This document shows positions 35,773 to 44,619 of a stretch of DNA of 64,000 nucleotides, piece after piece. This stretch comes from Tateyamaria sp. ANG-S1 (GTDB lineage: Bacteria; Pseudomonadota; Alphaproteobacteria; Rhodobacterales; Rhodobacteraceae). Position 1 is the stretch's first letter, and each line of letters starts with the position of its first letter. The position numbers and the translations under genes were made by a program. Under the pieces are notes generated by a model, which worked only from the letters and a program-made list of their open reading frames with translations, was not told the origin of the DNA and made no database searches. The stretch lies in contig NZ_JWLL01000009.1 in NCBI RefSeq assembly GCF_000814025.1, forward strand, positions 124,001 to 188,000, written 5' to 3'.

Positions 35773-35939
35773 AACGCCTTTTCCTGATCATGATGACGGC
35801 GCTGATGGCGTCTCAGGCACATGCGCATCACGAGGTGGCGATGACCACCTCCATGATGCCGTTGATCGTGGCAACGGCCCCCGTTCTGATCTTGGCAGCG
35901 GCGAGATGGCGACGGTGGAGACGGAGGCACAAAAGGTGA
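35769..35939 (+). CDS. 56-residue membrane or exported peptide with His/Met-rich start
   Basis: GTG at 35769 overlaps the previous stop (GTGA), so it is the last cistron of the guanidine operon. The sequence starts with a signal-peptide-like segment (MTALMASQAHA), then HHEVAMTTSMMP, a membrane segment (LIVATAPVLILAAA) and a strongly basic tail (RWRRWRRRHKR). The HH and four nearby Met residues could bind a metal at the periplasmic face. Too short for most gene finders. No family recognised. Possible role in nickel supply to GdmH or in the transporter is inference. Confidence 0.62.
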   Translation: MKRLFLIMMTALMASQAHAHHEVAMTTSMMPLIVATAPVLILAAARWRRWRRRHKR

Positions 35940-36135
35940 CCCCGGCTTGAGTACGCATGCGCTCGCGGTTTTGCTGATAGACAGGTTGGGGCGATTTTAT
36001 CCCAGTATTGTGGCTACTGCGGTCATAAAACGTATGAGCGCAGCTTTCATTTCTCAAAGCAGTCGTACCGTGCGGGTTCCGAAGACCATCGTACGGCAGC
36101 AATGCTGGCTCCAAACGCGACACCTTGACCGGTAG

Positions 36136-36387
36136 GAGAAAGGCAGGTTTCACGACGCAAAGATCAAAGTCATCCGACGTTCAACTCTGAGGGTGGGTAT
36201 TCAGAACTTTATGTCCCGTTCTGCGGCCACGCGATGCTGGAAGAAATGTCCGGTTCAAACATCCGCGCAGAAGACCCTTTGAAAGCGCGTATCACAGGCC
36301 AGCAGCCGGACGAATACGCCGACGCCTTCCATGCGTCAGTTGTCACGCGGCTTGACGAAGAGTTGCGTGCGAACGGAGTTCTATAAT
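36136..36387 (+). pseudogene. C-terminal fragment of an unidentified gene
   Basis: An open stretch of 83 codons without a start codon: KVIRRFNSEGGYSELYVPF, CGHAMLEEMSG, LKARITGQQPDEYADAF, ending RLDEELRANGVL. The amino acid composition and codon use look like real coding sequence. A ribosome-site-like AGGAG lies just upstream but no initiation codon follows, so it is more likely a truncated remnant. Its stop overlaps the end of the convergent LysR gene. Parent family not recognised. Confidence 0.45.
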
Positions 36388-37325
36388 TTCGGTGCAGGAA
36401 AGAGGAGTTCATCGGTATCCGCGTCTCGCGTCACCGCAAACGCGCTCGGTCCAAGCTCAACGAAATAGCTGTGCAACTCTTTGATAAAGGCCGTCACCGC
36501 TGCAGGCTTTTGAGCACCGTAAGGGTCAGCCGCGAACAAGGTTGGCTGGCGCACAAGGTTGGGGTTATCAGGAATGGTCTCAGGCGTTGGCCGGATATTG
36601 AGGATCGACACGCCAAGCCCATTTGAGACTGCCGATCGGACCGTCTCATAGGAATGGGTCCGCAACCCAATCCTGGGACGGCTGGAAACGCTATCGAATA
36701 GCCCCAAAAGGTAGACCCCGGTTTCCGGCAGGTCGAGCAGGATCAGCGGATGGTCAACGAGTGACTTCAAGGACACCACGTCTAGCTTGGCAAGCGCGCT
36801 GTCGCGATGGACCAAGGCGTGGGTCGGAAACCTGCAGATCGGGATCGTGTTGCTGCCAAATTCCTGACCGATGTCATAGGTCACGACCACATCCACCTCA
36901 CCTGCGGACAACCAGGCGCGCAGCTGGGTTTGATTTCCCTCCAGAAGAGTTATCTCGCAATCGCCATAGCTGTCGCGGAAGCGGCGCAGCACAGGCGGGA
37001 TCAGCAATGCACCAAACGGCAGGAAACACCCGATCCGGAGGGAGGTGCCCGCCGCGCCCGAGAATTGCTCCAACGATCGTGTGAACTCTTCACCGGACGC
37101 CAGAAAGTGGTTGGCAGAAATCAGGAAGACACGGCCTGCGGGCGTGAGGGAAATCCCGTGGCGCTTGCGCCGCGTAAATAGCTGCGTGCCGGTGGCGTCC
37201 TCAGCGGCGTCAATCGCAGCCAGAACAGAAGACTGCGAAATCGCCAAAACCTTGCACGCTGCTGCGATGCTGTCTTGGCGCGCAACCTCCCTAAGTTACT
37301 GAACTTGTTTGTAAGTGAGCCTCAT
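36381..37325 (-). pseudogene. LysR-type regulator with an in-frame stop at codon 10
   Basis: From the ATG at 37325 the frame reads MRLTYKQVQ, then TAA (37298-37296), then LREVARQDSIAAACKVLAIS and on through the rest of a full LysR protein with no further interruption. The first nine residues plus the following text match the family start (KQ-QY-L-EVAR), so a Tyr codon probably mutated to TAA. A TTG at 37247 would start a 288-residue product lacking the first half of the DNA-binding helix-turn-helix. The substrate-binding domain (FFPFGALLIPPVLRRFRD-like region, SYETVRSAVSNGLGVSIL) is intact. Divergent from the GNAT gene. Confidence 0.8.
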
Positions 37326-37433
37326 GCTCGCTTTTACATTTTCTGACGCTGCGAAGTCAAAATATACATTTTATCGCAACGTAAAAATGCGGTTTAAGAG
37401 CGGACCAATGAGTACCGAAAGGGGTCAAGCGCA

Positions 37434-37919
37434 ATGATCACGTTCCGAGATGCAACCGAACAAGATGCACCAGCGATTTGCGCGCTGAATGATGCGGTTG
37501 TCGAGGTGACCTCGCCCATGGATACCGACCGGTTCAAGCATCTTTTGGGCCTGAGCAACCCCTGCATCGCCGCAGAGAAGGACGGGCAGGTAATCGGCTT
37601 CGTCCTCGCCATGCAGATCGGCGCAGGCTACGCGAACGATAATTTCAACTGGTTCGCTGCACGTCTGAACAGTTTCGTCTACATCGACCGCGTCGTGATC
37701 GGAGCTGCAGGTCAACGACAGGGCCTCGGCGTGAAACTCTATGAAGCCGTCGCCGAAGCTGCCCGTGCCCAAGGGCATCTGGTCATGTGCGCAGAGATGG
37801 ATTTGGATCCGCCGAATGAGCAGTCCCTGGCATTCCATGCGAAATCAGGTTTTGTCCCCCTTGGCACGCGGACATATGACACAGGCAAGGTCGTCTCGAT
37901 GCAGATCAAAGGCCTGTAA
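37434..37919 (+). CDS. GNAT-family N-acetyltransferase
   Basis: 161 residues, ATG with AAAGGGG 8 bases upstream. GNAT motif A reads IDRVVIGAAGQRQGLGVKLYEAV (acetyl-CoA loop RQGLGV). The N-terminus ITFRDATEQDAPAICALND is typical of amino-acid or ribosomal-protein type GNATs, and PPNEQSLAFHAKSGF is the usual motif B. Divergent from the broken LysR gene, which may have been its regulator. Substrate unknown. Confidence 0.88.
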   Translation: MITFRDATEQDAPAICALNDAVVEVTSPMDTDRFKHLLGLSNPCIAAEKDGQVIGFVLAMQIGAGYANDNFNWFAARLNSFVYIDRVVIGAAGQRQGLGVKLYEAVAEAARAQGHLVMCAEMDLDPPNEQSLAFHAKSGFVPLGTRTYDTGKVVSMQIKGL

Positions 37920-37966
37920 AGGGCCAGCTCAAAGCATCTATAGCCGCATCCAGAGACCAGTCTTTC

Positions 37967-38188
37967 GCAGAGCGGCGCGCATCAGAACAGGATGCCGATA
38001 GTATCGCGGAGCTGATCGACGCGGCATATGCGCGGTCGGAGCCCATTCTTGGGCGAACACCATTGCCGATGCTCGCAGACTATCGCAGTGCGCTAACTGA
38101 AGATCTCTTTGACATATTGGAAAGCGAGGGAACTTTGGCGGCGTTGTCGTCGGCTGCGCCTGCGGGCCGCACCACCTCTGTCCAATAG
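37967..38188 (+). pseudogene. Truncated GNAT-family acetyltransferase remnant
   Basis: A startless frame reads RRASEQDADSIAELIDAAY, RSEPILGRTPLPMLADYRSA, FDILESEGTLAAL and then leaves the family pattern to stop at 38186-38188. This is the N-terminal third of a GNAT protein lacking the acetyl-CoA-binding motif A. It lies just left of the recombinase unit, so the break may mark where foreign DNA entered. Confidence 0.55.
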
Positions 38189-38526
38189 CATTGCCTCGCC
38201 CCCTCCCGCGTTTACCACGTAGCAGATCAGCAGGAACAGGCGGCTTCGCTGTCTGAACCTGCAAATCAGCCCTGATTTTCCGTAAATGAAGTCAGATCAA
38301 TGCAACAGCCTTCAGGAGTAAAACGAGATGCTAGGTCAACGTCGTGGCGGAAAAGCCAAACATCTCAGGAGTTTACATGTTGTGGAGCGGCACATAGTTT
38401 TTCCTTTTTGGGGATTTTGGACTATTGATTTTAAAAGGAAATCTCTTAACGCTGCGCAGCAAACTTACCTTTTGTGGCTCAAAGGCTTTCCATTCCAGGC
38501 GCCGGCCCGGTTTTGGGACTATGCTC

Positions 38527-38907
38527 TTACTCCGCTCTTTGATTGTCCTCAGCGGCGCAGATCACATCCAAAGTGGTGAGAACGTCTGCCAACTCTTCCT
38601 TAATTCGTTTGAGGCGTTCAGTCGTCATCGCTTCATTGCGGCCTGCCAGTTCCAACACTACGGCAAGCACGGTGTCTGAATGCCGCATCAGTTCGATCAG
38701 ATGTTCGGCTGTTGGTCCGTATGAAGCAGAGAGCCAGTTCTTCACCGTTCGCTCACTCGCTCCAGTCCACCGCATGGTTGCTTTTGCCGCTTGGCCTGCA
38801 CCGCCGAGCTCTTGAGACAGCGCCAAACTGATCGCCTGTCGGTATTCTGACGCGGAAACACGCCCTGCGCATTCTCGATGAAACGACTTGCCCTTCTTAT
38901 GCAACAT
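38527..38907 (-). CDS. Small HTH-like protein of the recombinase unit
   Basis: 126 residues, ATG at 38907 with AGAGGGG 7 bases upstream. A helix-turn-helix-like segment reads AAKATMRWTGASERTVKNWL, followed by AEHLIELMRHSDTVLAVVLE and a coiled C-terminus. Phage- and plasmid-type small regulators have this shape. It is divergent from the serine recombinase gene 88 bp away and probably controls it. Confidence 0.72.
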   Translation of the reverse strand: MLHKKGKSFHRECAGRVSASEYRQAISLALSQELGGAGQAAKATMRWTGASERTVKNWLSASYGPTAEHLIELMRHSDTVLAVVLELAGRNEAMTTERLKRIKEELADVLTTLDVICAAEDNQRAE

Positions 38908-38995
38908 GTTTCCGCCCCTCTCTCGTTAAGATTGAGAAAGGAATCGCAAAGATCCCGAGCAGATTTGCGAATTTGGATGATGGAGGGCGGCAACA

Positions 38996-40552
38996 TTGAG
39001 CTGGTCAGATGCTGATCAAAAGGAGGAAAATCGTCGCAAAGCTGCACAGTATGTCCGCATGTCAACAGAGCATCAGCGTTACTCGACTGAAAACCAGGCA
39101 GACGCGATCCGACGATACGCTGATGAGCGCGGGTATGAGATTATCCAGACATATTCTGATGCTGGGAAAAGCGGTTTGCGCATTCAAGGTCGCGCTGGTC
39201 TCACTCAACTAATCGAAGACATCGAAGCTGGGCAAACAGCATTCAAGACGGTTCTGGTCTACGATATCAGCCGTTGGGGTCGCTTTCAGGACGCGGATGA
39301 AAGCGCATATTATGAGTACATCTGCAAACGGGCAGGAATGTCTGTCGAGTACTGTGCGGAACAGTTCGAAAACGATGGCAGCCCAGTTTCAACGATTGTC
39401 AAAGGCGTCAAGCGGGCGATGGCCGGCGAATATAGTCGCGAGCTCTCTCAGAAGGTCTTTGCGGGTCAATGCCGCTTGATTGAACTGGGTTACCGGCAAG
39501 GTGGAGCGCCGGGGTTTGGTCTGAGACGGATGCTGATTGATGAAGCTGGCCACAGGAAAGGCATCCTATCCCGCGGTGAGCATAAGAGCATTCAGACCGA
39601 TCGTGTGACTCTCGTGCCAGGGCCGGACAACGAGATCGCGGTTGTAAATCAGATCTTCGAGGAATTCGTCCAAGATGGCCGATCAGAGGCTGAAATCGCC
39701 GCGGATCTTAATGCGCGCGGGATCAGAACCGATTTGGACCGAAGTTGGACGCCAACCGTCGTGCGCCAAATCCTCACTAACGAAAAGTACATCGGCAACA
39801 ACATCTGGAACCGCAACTCCTTCAAACTGAAGAAACGCCACGTCCGCAATGATCCCAGCAATTGGGTGCGCGCTGTCGGTGCGTTTGAAGCGATTGTGAG
39901 TTCAGACCTTTTCGAGGCTGCAGGTGCGATTATCGGTGCCCGGTCTCAACGGATGTCTGATGCGGAAATGCTTGAAGGTCTAAAAGAAACGCTGGAACAA
40001 CACGGATTTCTCTCCGGCTTCGTGATCGACGAGGCCGCCGGCCTGCCGTCGAGTGGCGCGTATCAAAGCCGGTTTGGCAGCCTCCTGCGGGCCTACAGTC
40101 TTGTCGATTTCAAACCGGACCGAGACTATCGCTACATTGAAATCAACAAACGCCTACAAGGTGTACATGCGGATATCGTTCGTGACGTTGTCGCCGGTGT
40201 CGACGCGGTCGGTGGACTGGCTGATCGCGATCCAAAAACAGATATCGTCACCATCAATGATGAGTTCACTGTTTCCATCGTTATCACGCGGTGCATGCAG
40301 ACGGGCGCCGGTGCATTTCGATGGAACATTCGCCTCGATATCGGGCGCTTGCCCGATATGACAATCGTCGTGCGGATGGGAAAGATGAATGAACTGCCAC
40401 TGGATTACTATTTGCTGCCGACCTTCGACATGAACCAATCCAAGTTGCGCCTGTCAGAGAACAATGGCCTGTCTCTTGACGCATTCCGTTTCGATGACTT
40501 GTCACATTTCTTCGCAATGGCGGCACGCGCACCGCTTCTGGAGGTAGCGTGA
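38996..40552 (+). CDS. Large serine recombinase
   Basis: 518 residues from a TTG at 38996, supported by GGAGGG 8 bases upstream. Resolvase domain with catalytic Ser23 (YVRMSTEHQRYSTENQ), Arg-rich active site (YDISRWGRFQDADES), then a Recombinase domain (ILTNEKYIGNNIWNR) and a C-terminal region without the usual zinc-ribbon cysteines. It is translationally coupled (TGATG) to two ParB-like genes. The trio recurs in alphaproteobacteria as a mobile unit; the recombinase would catalyse integration and excision. Confidence 0.9.
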   Translation: MSWSDADQKEENRRKAAQYVRMSTEHQRYSTENQADAIRRYADERGYEIIQTYSDAGKSGLRIQGRAGLTQLIEDIEAGQTAFKTVLVYDISRWGRFQDADESAYYEYICKRAGMSVEYCAEQFENDGSPVSTIVKGVKRAMAGEYSRELSQKVFAGQCRLIELGYRQGGAPGFGLRRMLIDEAGHRKGILSRGEHKSIQTDRVTLVPGPDNEIAVVNQIFEEFVQDGRSEAEIAADLNARGIRTDLDRSWTPTVVRQILTNEKYIGNNIWNRNSFKLKKRHVRNDPSNWVRAVGAFEAIVSSDLFEAAGAIIGARSQRMSDAEMLEGLKETLEQHGFLSGFVIDEAAGLPSSGAYQSRFGSLLRAYSLVDFKPDRDYRYIEINKRLQGVHADIVRDVVAGVDAVGGLADRDPKTDIVTINDEFTVSIVITRCMQTGAGAFRWNIRLDIGRLPDMTIVVRMGKMNELPLDYYLLPTFDMNQSKLRLSENNGLSLDAFRFDDLSHFFAMAARAPLLEVA

Positions 40553-41451
40553 TGAGCGACACCGATCTCAAACAGACGGTACTTGTTCCGATCGACGCGA
40601 TCACCGTCGTGAATCCAAGGGTTCGCAATCAAAAGGTCTTCAACGAGATCAAGGCCAATATCGCTGAACTCGGGTTAAAGCGGCCGATCACGGTCGCGGT
40701 CCGAGAAATCAAGGATGGAAACGAGCCAAACTATGAGTTGGTGTGTGGTCAGGGGCGCATGGAGGCTTTCAAAGCTCTCGGCAAATCCGAGATCCCAGCG
40801 ATCGTCATCAACGCAAGCAGCGAAGACTGCCTTGTGATGAGCCTCGTCGAAAATGTCGCACGCCGTCAGCACCATTCGCTCGACTTACTGAGAGACATTC
40901 GGCGGCTGAAAGAAGAAGGTTATTCGGAACAGAAGATCGCGGCTAAAACACAGCTTTCCGCCAAATACGTGCATGGCGTCATCAAGCTGTTGGAAAGCCA
41001 TGAACATCGCCTGTTACGCGCGGTCGAAAGTGGAAGGATCCCGGTCAGTGTTGCAGTCGATATCGCCGATGCGGATGACGTCGAAGTACAGTCGGTTCTC
41101 AGGCAGGCTTATGAGAAAAAGCTTCTGCGAGGCGGAAGCCTGTTGAGGGCCAAGCGCCTTGTCGAAGCCCGCCAGAAGCACGGGAAAGGGCGAGCATCGT
41201 CCGATGGCCGTTCACGCAAGAACCTGTCGGTTGAGAGCCTACTGAAGACCTACGAGAACGATGTCGAAAAGAAGAAGATGCTGTTGCGCAAGGCGCATGC
41301 CACGCGCAGTGAAATGCTTTTTCTCACGCAATCGCTCAAAACACTGATGGCAGATGAGAACTTTGTCACGCTTTTGCGTGCCGAAGGATTGGCCAGCCTG
41401 CCAAAGACAATTGCCGATCGGCTTTCGCATGCTGAAAGTGCGCCGACATGA
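40552..41451 (+). CDS. ParB/RepB-like nuclease-fold protein (first)
   Basis: 299 residues. ParB N-terminal domain: VLVPIDAITVVNPRVRNQKV, ELGLKRPITVAVRE, YELVCGQGRMEAFKALG (GxGRxxA box) and IVINASSEDCLVMSLVENVARR. An HTH follows (YSEQKIAAKTQLSAKYVHGV). The C-terminal half is helical. Overlaps the recombinase stop (TGATG) and the next gene by 4 bp. Not accompanied by ParA, so plasmid partition is unlikely; a role with the recombinase is inferred. Confidence 0.87.
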   Translation: MSDTDLKQTVLVPIDAITVVNPRVRNQKVFNEIKANIAELGLKRPITVAVREIKDGNEPNYELVCGQGRMEAFKALGKSEIPAIVINASSEDCLVMSLVENVARRQHHSLDLLRDIRRLKEEGYSEQKIAAKTQLSAKYVHGVIKLLESHEHRLLRAVESGRIPVSVAVDIADADDVEVQSVLRQAYEKKLLRGGSLLRAKRLVEARQKHGKGRASSDGRSRKNLSVESLLKTYENDVEKKKMLLRKAHATRSEMLFLTQSLKTLMADENFVTLLRAEGLASLPKTIADRLSHAESAPT

Positions 41452-42347
41452 CCACAAACTCAGTTGCAAAAGAGGTCGTCGCTGCCTTTGAACAGGAACT
41501 ACTGACGGTTCGCTTTGATCAGATCGCGCCACTTTATGTTGTCACCCCACAAAAGAAGGCGAGCACAAAGTACAAACAGATCGCCGCGTCCGTTCACGAG
41601 ATCGGTCTTGTTGAACCCATCGTGGTGGTGCCGGACAAACATGAGCCGAACCAATACACATTGCTGGATGGCCACCTGCGCCTGGAGGTGCTGAAAGATC
41701 ATGGCCATGTCGAGACGCAATGCTTGATTTCGACCGATGATGAAGCCTTCACGTACAACAAGCGGATCAGCCGTCTTGCGACCATTCAGGAGCATAAGAT
41801 GATCTTGCGGGCGCTGTCCTTGGGCGTCCCCGAGGAGCGCCTGGCCAGTGCGCTGAACGTCAATATCAAAACGATCAAAGAAAAACGGCGCTTGCTCGAC
41901 GACATCTGCGACGAGGCCGCAGAACTTCTGAAAGACAAACAAGTTGCCCTGACCAGCTTTCAAATTCTCAAGAAGATGAAGCCCATACGTCAGATCGAGG
42001 CGGCACAGCTGATGGTCGCCATGAACAAATTCACCATCAACTACGCCCGGTCTCTTTTGGCAGCGACACCAGAAAACCTGCTGTTGTCAGCAGCAACGCC
42101 GAAGAAGATCAAAGGGATTTCGCGTGAACAGCTGGACCTGATGGAACGCGAGTCCGCCAACCTGGAACGAGAGGTTCGGCTTGTCGAAGACAGTTACGGC
42201 GCGGACCATCTCGATCTGGTTCTGGCGCGCGGCTACATCTCGAAGCTGATGAGCAGCGAGCGAGTGACGCGATACTTGTCTCTGCATCACGAAGAGTTCT
42301 TGCCCGCATTTGAGAAAATCACTGAAACGGAGGCTTTCGCGTCCTGA
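41448..42347 (+). CDS. ParB-like protein with RepB C-terminal domain (second)
   Basis: 299 residues. Divergent ParB N-terminal domain (QIAPLYVVTPQKKASTKYKQ, IGLVEPIVVVPD, YTLLDGHLRLEVLKDHG), an HTH (GVPEERLASALNVNIKTIKE) and a RepB-type C-terminal domain (AAQLMVAMNKFTINYARSLL and GISREQLDLMERESANLERE). ATGA overlap with the first ParB-like gene. Two non-identical ParB-like proteins plus a serine recombinase form a compact operon. Confidence 0.85.
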   Translation: MTTNSVAKEVVAAFEQELLTVRFDQIAPLYVVTPQKKASTKYKQIAASVHEIGLVEPIVVVPDKHEPNQYTLLDGHLRLEVLKDHGHVETQCLISTDDEAFTYNKRISRLATIQEHKMILRALSLGVPEERLASALNVNIKTIKEKRRLLDDICDEAAELLKDKQVALTSFQILKKMKPIRQIEAAQLMVAMNKFTINYARSLLAATPENLLLSAATPKKIKGISREQLDLMERESANLEREVRLVEDSYGADHLDLVLARGYISKLMSSERVTRYLSLHHEEFLPAFEKITETEAFAS

Positions 42348-42962
42348 TTGCCAACTTCGGCCATAACGATTTGGGGACCCGGACCCATGAAGCGCGGGGA
42401 CCGCAGGAGAAGCCACACTGTGAGGCGGATCAAGTGCGGTGATGGGAATGGCGGCGAACCCGTCGGGGCCCATCAAGCCGGGCCAGATGCCCGGCACCCC
42501 CTTTCGGGGGGATGAAAGAAATAATCAGCAACCTCGAAACGGTAAAGGCTGAACCTGGTTTGAGCCTGTATCGATTACCGTGGCCTTGCTATGCCTTCTA
42601 CTTTCGCAGCGGGTTGACATGACAGCGACCTCGAAAGCCGAACCCGCCTGGGTGCTCACATAGATGCGCAACCTGGCCAAGTCGATGTTGAACAAGGTCA
42701 AATTTCCAAAATCACTTTAATTCGATGAAAGAACCTCCATCGAGCTCGACCAATGCGCTTGCTATCGAAACCGCGGAGGCCTTGCTGGAGACAGCTTTTG
42801 CCGTTTTTGAACAGCGACGGATCAGCGGATGAGGCGATTGTCTTGCACAATCGATGACTTCCAGCGATAAACTGACTGTGACAACATGAACGTTCTCCAT
42901 TCAGCCGCGCTCAAAACGGACTTCTCCGTGACACTTGAGTTGCGCGTTTGAAAGGAACACAC
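42348..42962. other. Gene-poor region at the right side of the recombinase unit
   Basis: 615 bases. It contains the paired hairpins at 42477-42511 and a short frame at 42725-42832 (MKEPPSSSTNALAIETAEAL and on, 35 residues) that may be a remnant. No complete gene is supported. Confidence 0.45.
42477..42511. repeat. Two adjacent GC-rich hairpins
   Basis: GCCGGGC and its complement (42477-42483 / 42489-42495, 5-base loop) are followed at once by CCCCC-TTTC-GGGGG (42497-42510). They lie 130 bases after the last ParB-like gene and may be a transcript end or recombination-site structure. Confidence 0.65.
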
Positions 42963-43187
42963 ATGAAACGCCCAAACCTCCCCCCGATCCAAGGCAAACG
43001 CTTCGACTTCGAAACGCTTCAATACAATGCCATCAGCCTGATGAAACAGGCCCATGATGGTCCAACTTTCCTGCGGCACGCAGGGCGCGTGACCCACGTG
43101 GTCATGACCGAAGAACTGTTCGACAAGCTTTGGCCAGACCCGCGGCGGGCCTGGAGCGTCTATGAAATGCCACTCCGGATAGAGTAG
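42963..43187 (+). CDS. Small protein of unknown function
   Basis: 74 residues, ATG with AAAGGA 7 bases upstream. Soluble, no cysteine. FETLQYNAISLMKQAHDGPT and GRVTHVVMTEELFDKLWP vaguely resemble Phd/YefM-type antitoxin folds, but no toxin gene follows; the next frame is a short remnant. Function not assigned. Confidence 0.55.
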   Translation: MKRPNLPPIQGKRFDFETLQYNAISLMKQAHDGPTFLRHAGRVTHVVMTEELFDKLWPDPRRAWSVYEMPLRIE

Positions 43188-43346
43188 CTCCTCTTCGAGG
43201 TCATAGACAAATCGCTTGCCGAAAGTGAGGAAGACGACATCCGGGAATCTGATGTCGATCCGGGCGCAGGAGATCCGTCACAGCGCCTCGTTCATCACAA
43301 CCCATGGGTGTTTCGCGATGCCGTAACAAAATGCGAACGTCGCTGA
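43188..43346 (+). pseudogene. Short remnant frame
   Basis: Directly after the 74-residue gene a startless frame reads LLFEVIDKSLAESEEDDIRE, DPSQRLVHHNPWVFRDAV and stops at 43344-43346. The composition is protein-like. It is probably the 3' end of a larger gene lost by deletion. Parent not recognised. Confidence 0.35.
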
Positions 43347-43497
43347 ACGGGTGTTATATCAACCGCCCTTAGGTTGAGTCAGTGCGGTTCTCAGGAGTCA
43401 CCGACATCCTTCAACACATCAAAGATCTAAGCGTCCTCATACGTCAGGTCCGGCTTATGCTGTATACTTGTTATCCACTGTTTCGAGAGTGACATCG

Positions 43498-44170
43498 CTA
43501 CTTGGCTCCCGCCGCGATCAGTTCACGTTCATAGATACGCACGTATCCAGCAGCACATTCAATCGTCGACACACTATGCCTATCCAGCCTTCTGGCCACA
43601 TGTATCGGCGCGTTCCCCTCTCGATGAGCGATCTGGCCAAGAGTCAGATACCGGCTTTCAAAGTTCACAATACTGTCACGCGAGATATAGCCCTTCTGAA
43701 AATTGGTATCCCGATTACGCCGTGTTACCTGTTCAAGCAGGCCTGCGTCGCGCAGCTTACGGATCGAGATTATGCTGCTGCGCAGCTAGCGCGCTGCCTC
43801 CGCGAGACTCATGTCGCCGACGAACACCATATCGCTTCGTCGGAATGCTATACCTCGATCAATCAAGAGCCCTTGCAGACCGCCGACCTTTGGATCGCGC
43901 AAAACCATGCTCAACCGCGCCTCGCTCCAATCCGTGACAATGCGAAACAGCGGAACGCGTTCGAAACGGCAGTATTGCTTGAGCGACAAGATATTAGGGG
44001 ACGGCTGGGCCTCAGGCAACGACGCTACCTTTTCAGAAAGGCGTCGAGCAGATTATTTATTCACGGGGCGTAAACTAGTACCAAACGTCTGCGCCTCAAG
44101 CACACCGGCATCAATCAGTGATTTTATTTGTTGCGCCGAAACATTCAGTTCATCGGCTGTCGAATTGGGG
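43498..44170 (-). pseudogene. Decayed transposition-type gene (TniQ-like?)
   Basis: On the minus strand protein-like sequence runs through several frames broken by stops and shifts: NVSAQQIKSLIDAGVLEAQT, then SLKQYCRFERVPLFRIVTDW (43786-44019), then LRDAGLLEQVTRRNRDTNFQ and FESRYLTLGQIAHREGNAP ending at 43498. The repeated helix-turn-helix text and the LTLGQIAHREG phrase recall TniQ-type proteins of Tn7/Tn5053-like transposons, but I cannot be sure. At least one TAA and one frameshift prevent a full product. Confidence 0.5.
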
Positions 44171-44619
44171 AAAGTCTGTCCGGCGCAAAGGTCAACAAGG
44201 TCATTAGTTCGCCGCGCGTGTGGTGGCCGCAAACCGTGGCGCGGGCCTTGGGCAAGGCGGTACCAGCCTGCAAACCGCTCAAATGGCGTCTAGTCGTGTT
44301 CGGGATATGCCGACGGGTCTAACAACAAACCGAGCATCACGCTTGATGGCAGAGGCGGTCGCCGACCCAGAGCCGTTCAAGTCGCTTTTGATGAATGTCA
44401 GTGCTCCTAAGGCAGAAGCAAGGGTTGCAAGCCGCCTTTGGCCATATCTGGTCGGCAGCGTCTCAGCGTCGACACTCAGCGAGTAGGGTTTAGTGATTTC
44501 TGGGGATGTAACGAACTTCGCCCAGAAGCGACGGTGGATATGGTAGACCAGATTGCTGTCGCAAGCGACGTGGGCGCTCACCGGTTCAACGCTTTGTCCA
44601 TGTATGCGCTGGCGCAAGG
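44171..44619. other. Degraded sequence between two mobile-element remnants
   Basis: About 450 bases with no intact gene. Minus-strand frames (for example one from 44656 to 44279) show no recognisable family. Likely scrambled transposon debris. Confidence 0.35.

Noticed and set aside
42963-43187. Toxin-antitoxin pair
   Set aside because: The small protein is only vaguely Phd-like and the following frame is a startless remnant, not a toxin.
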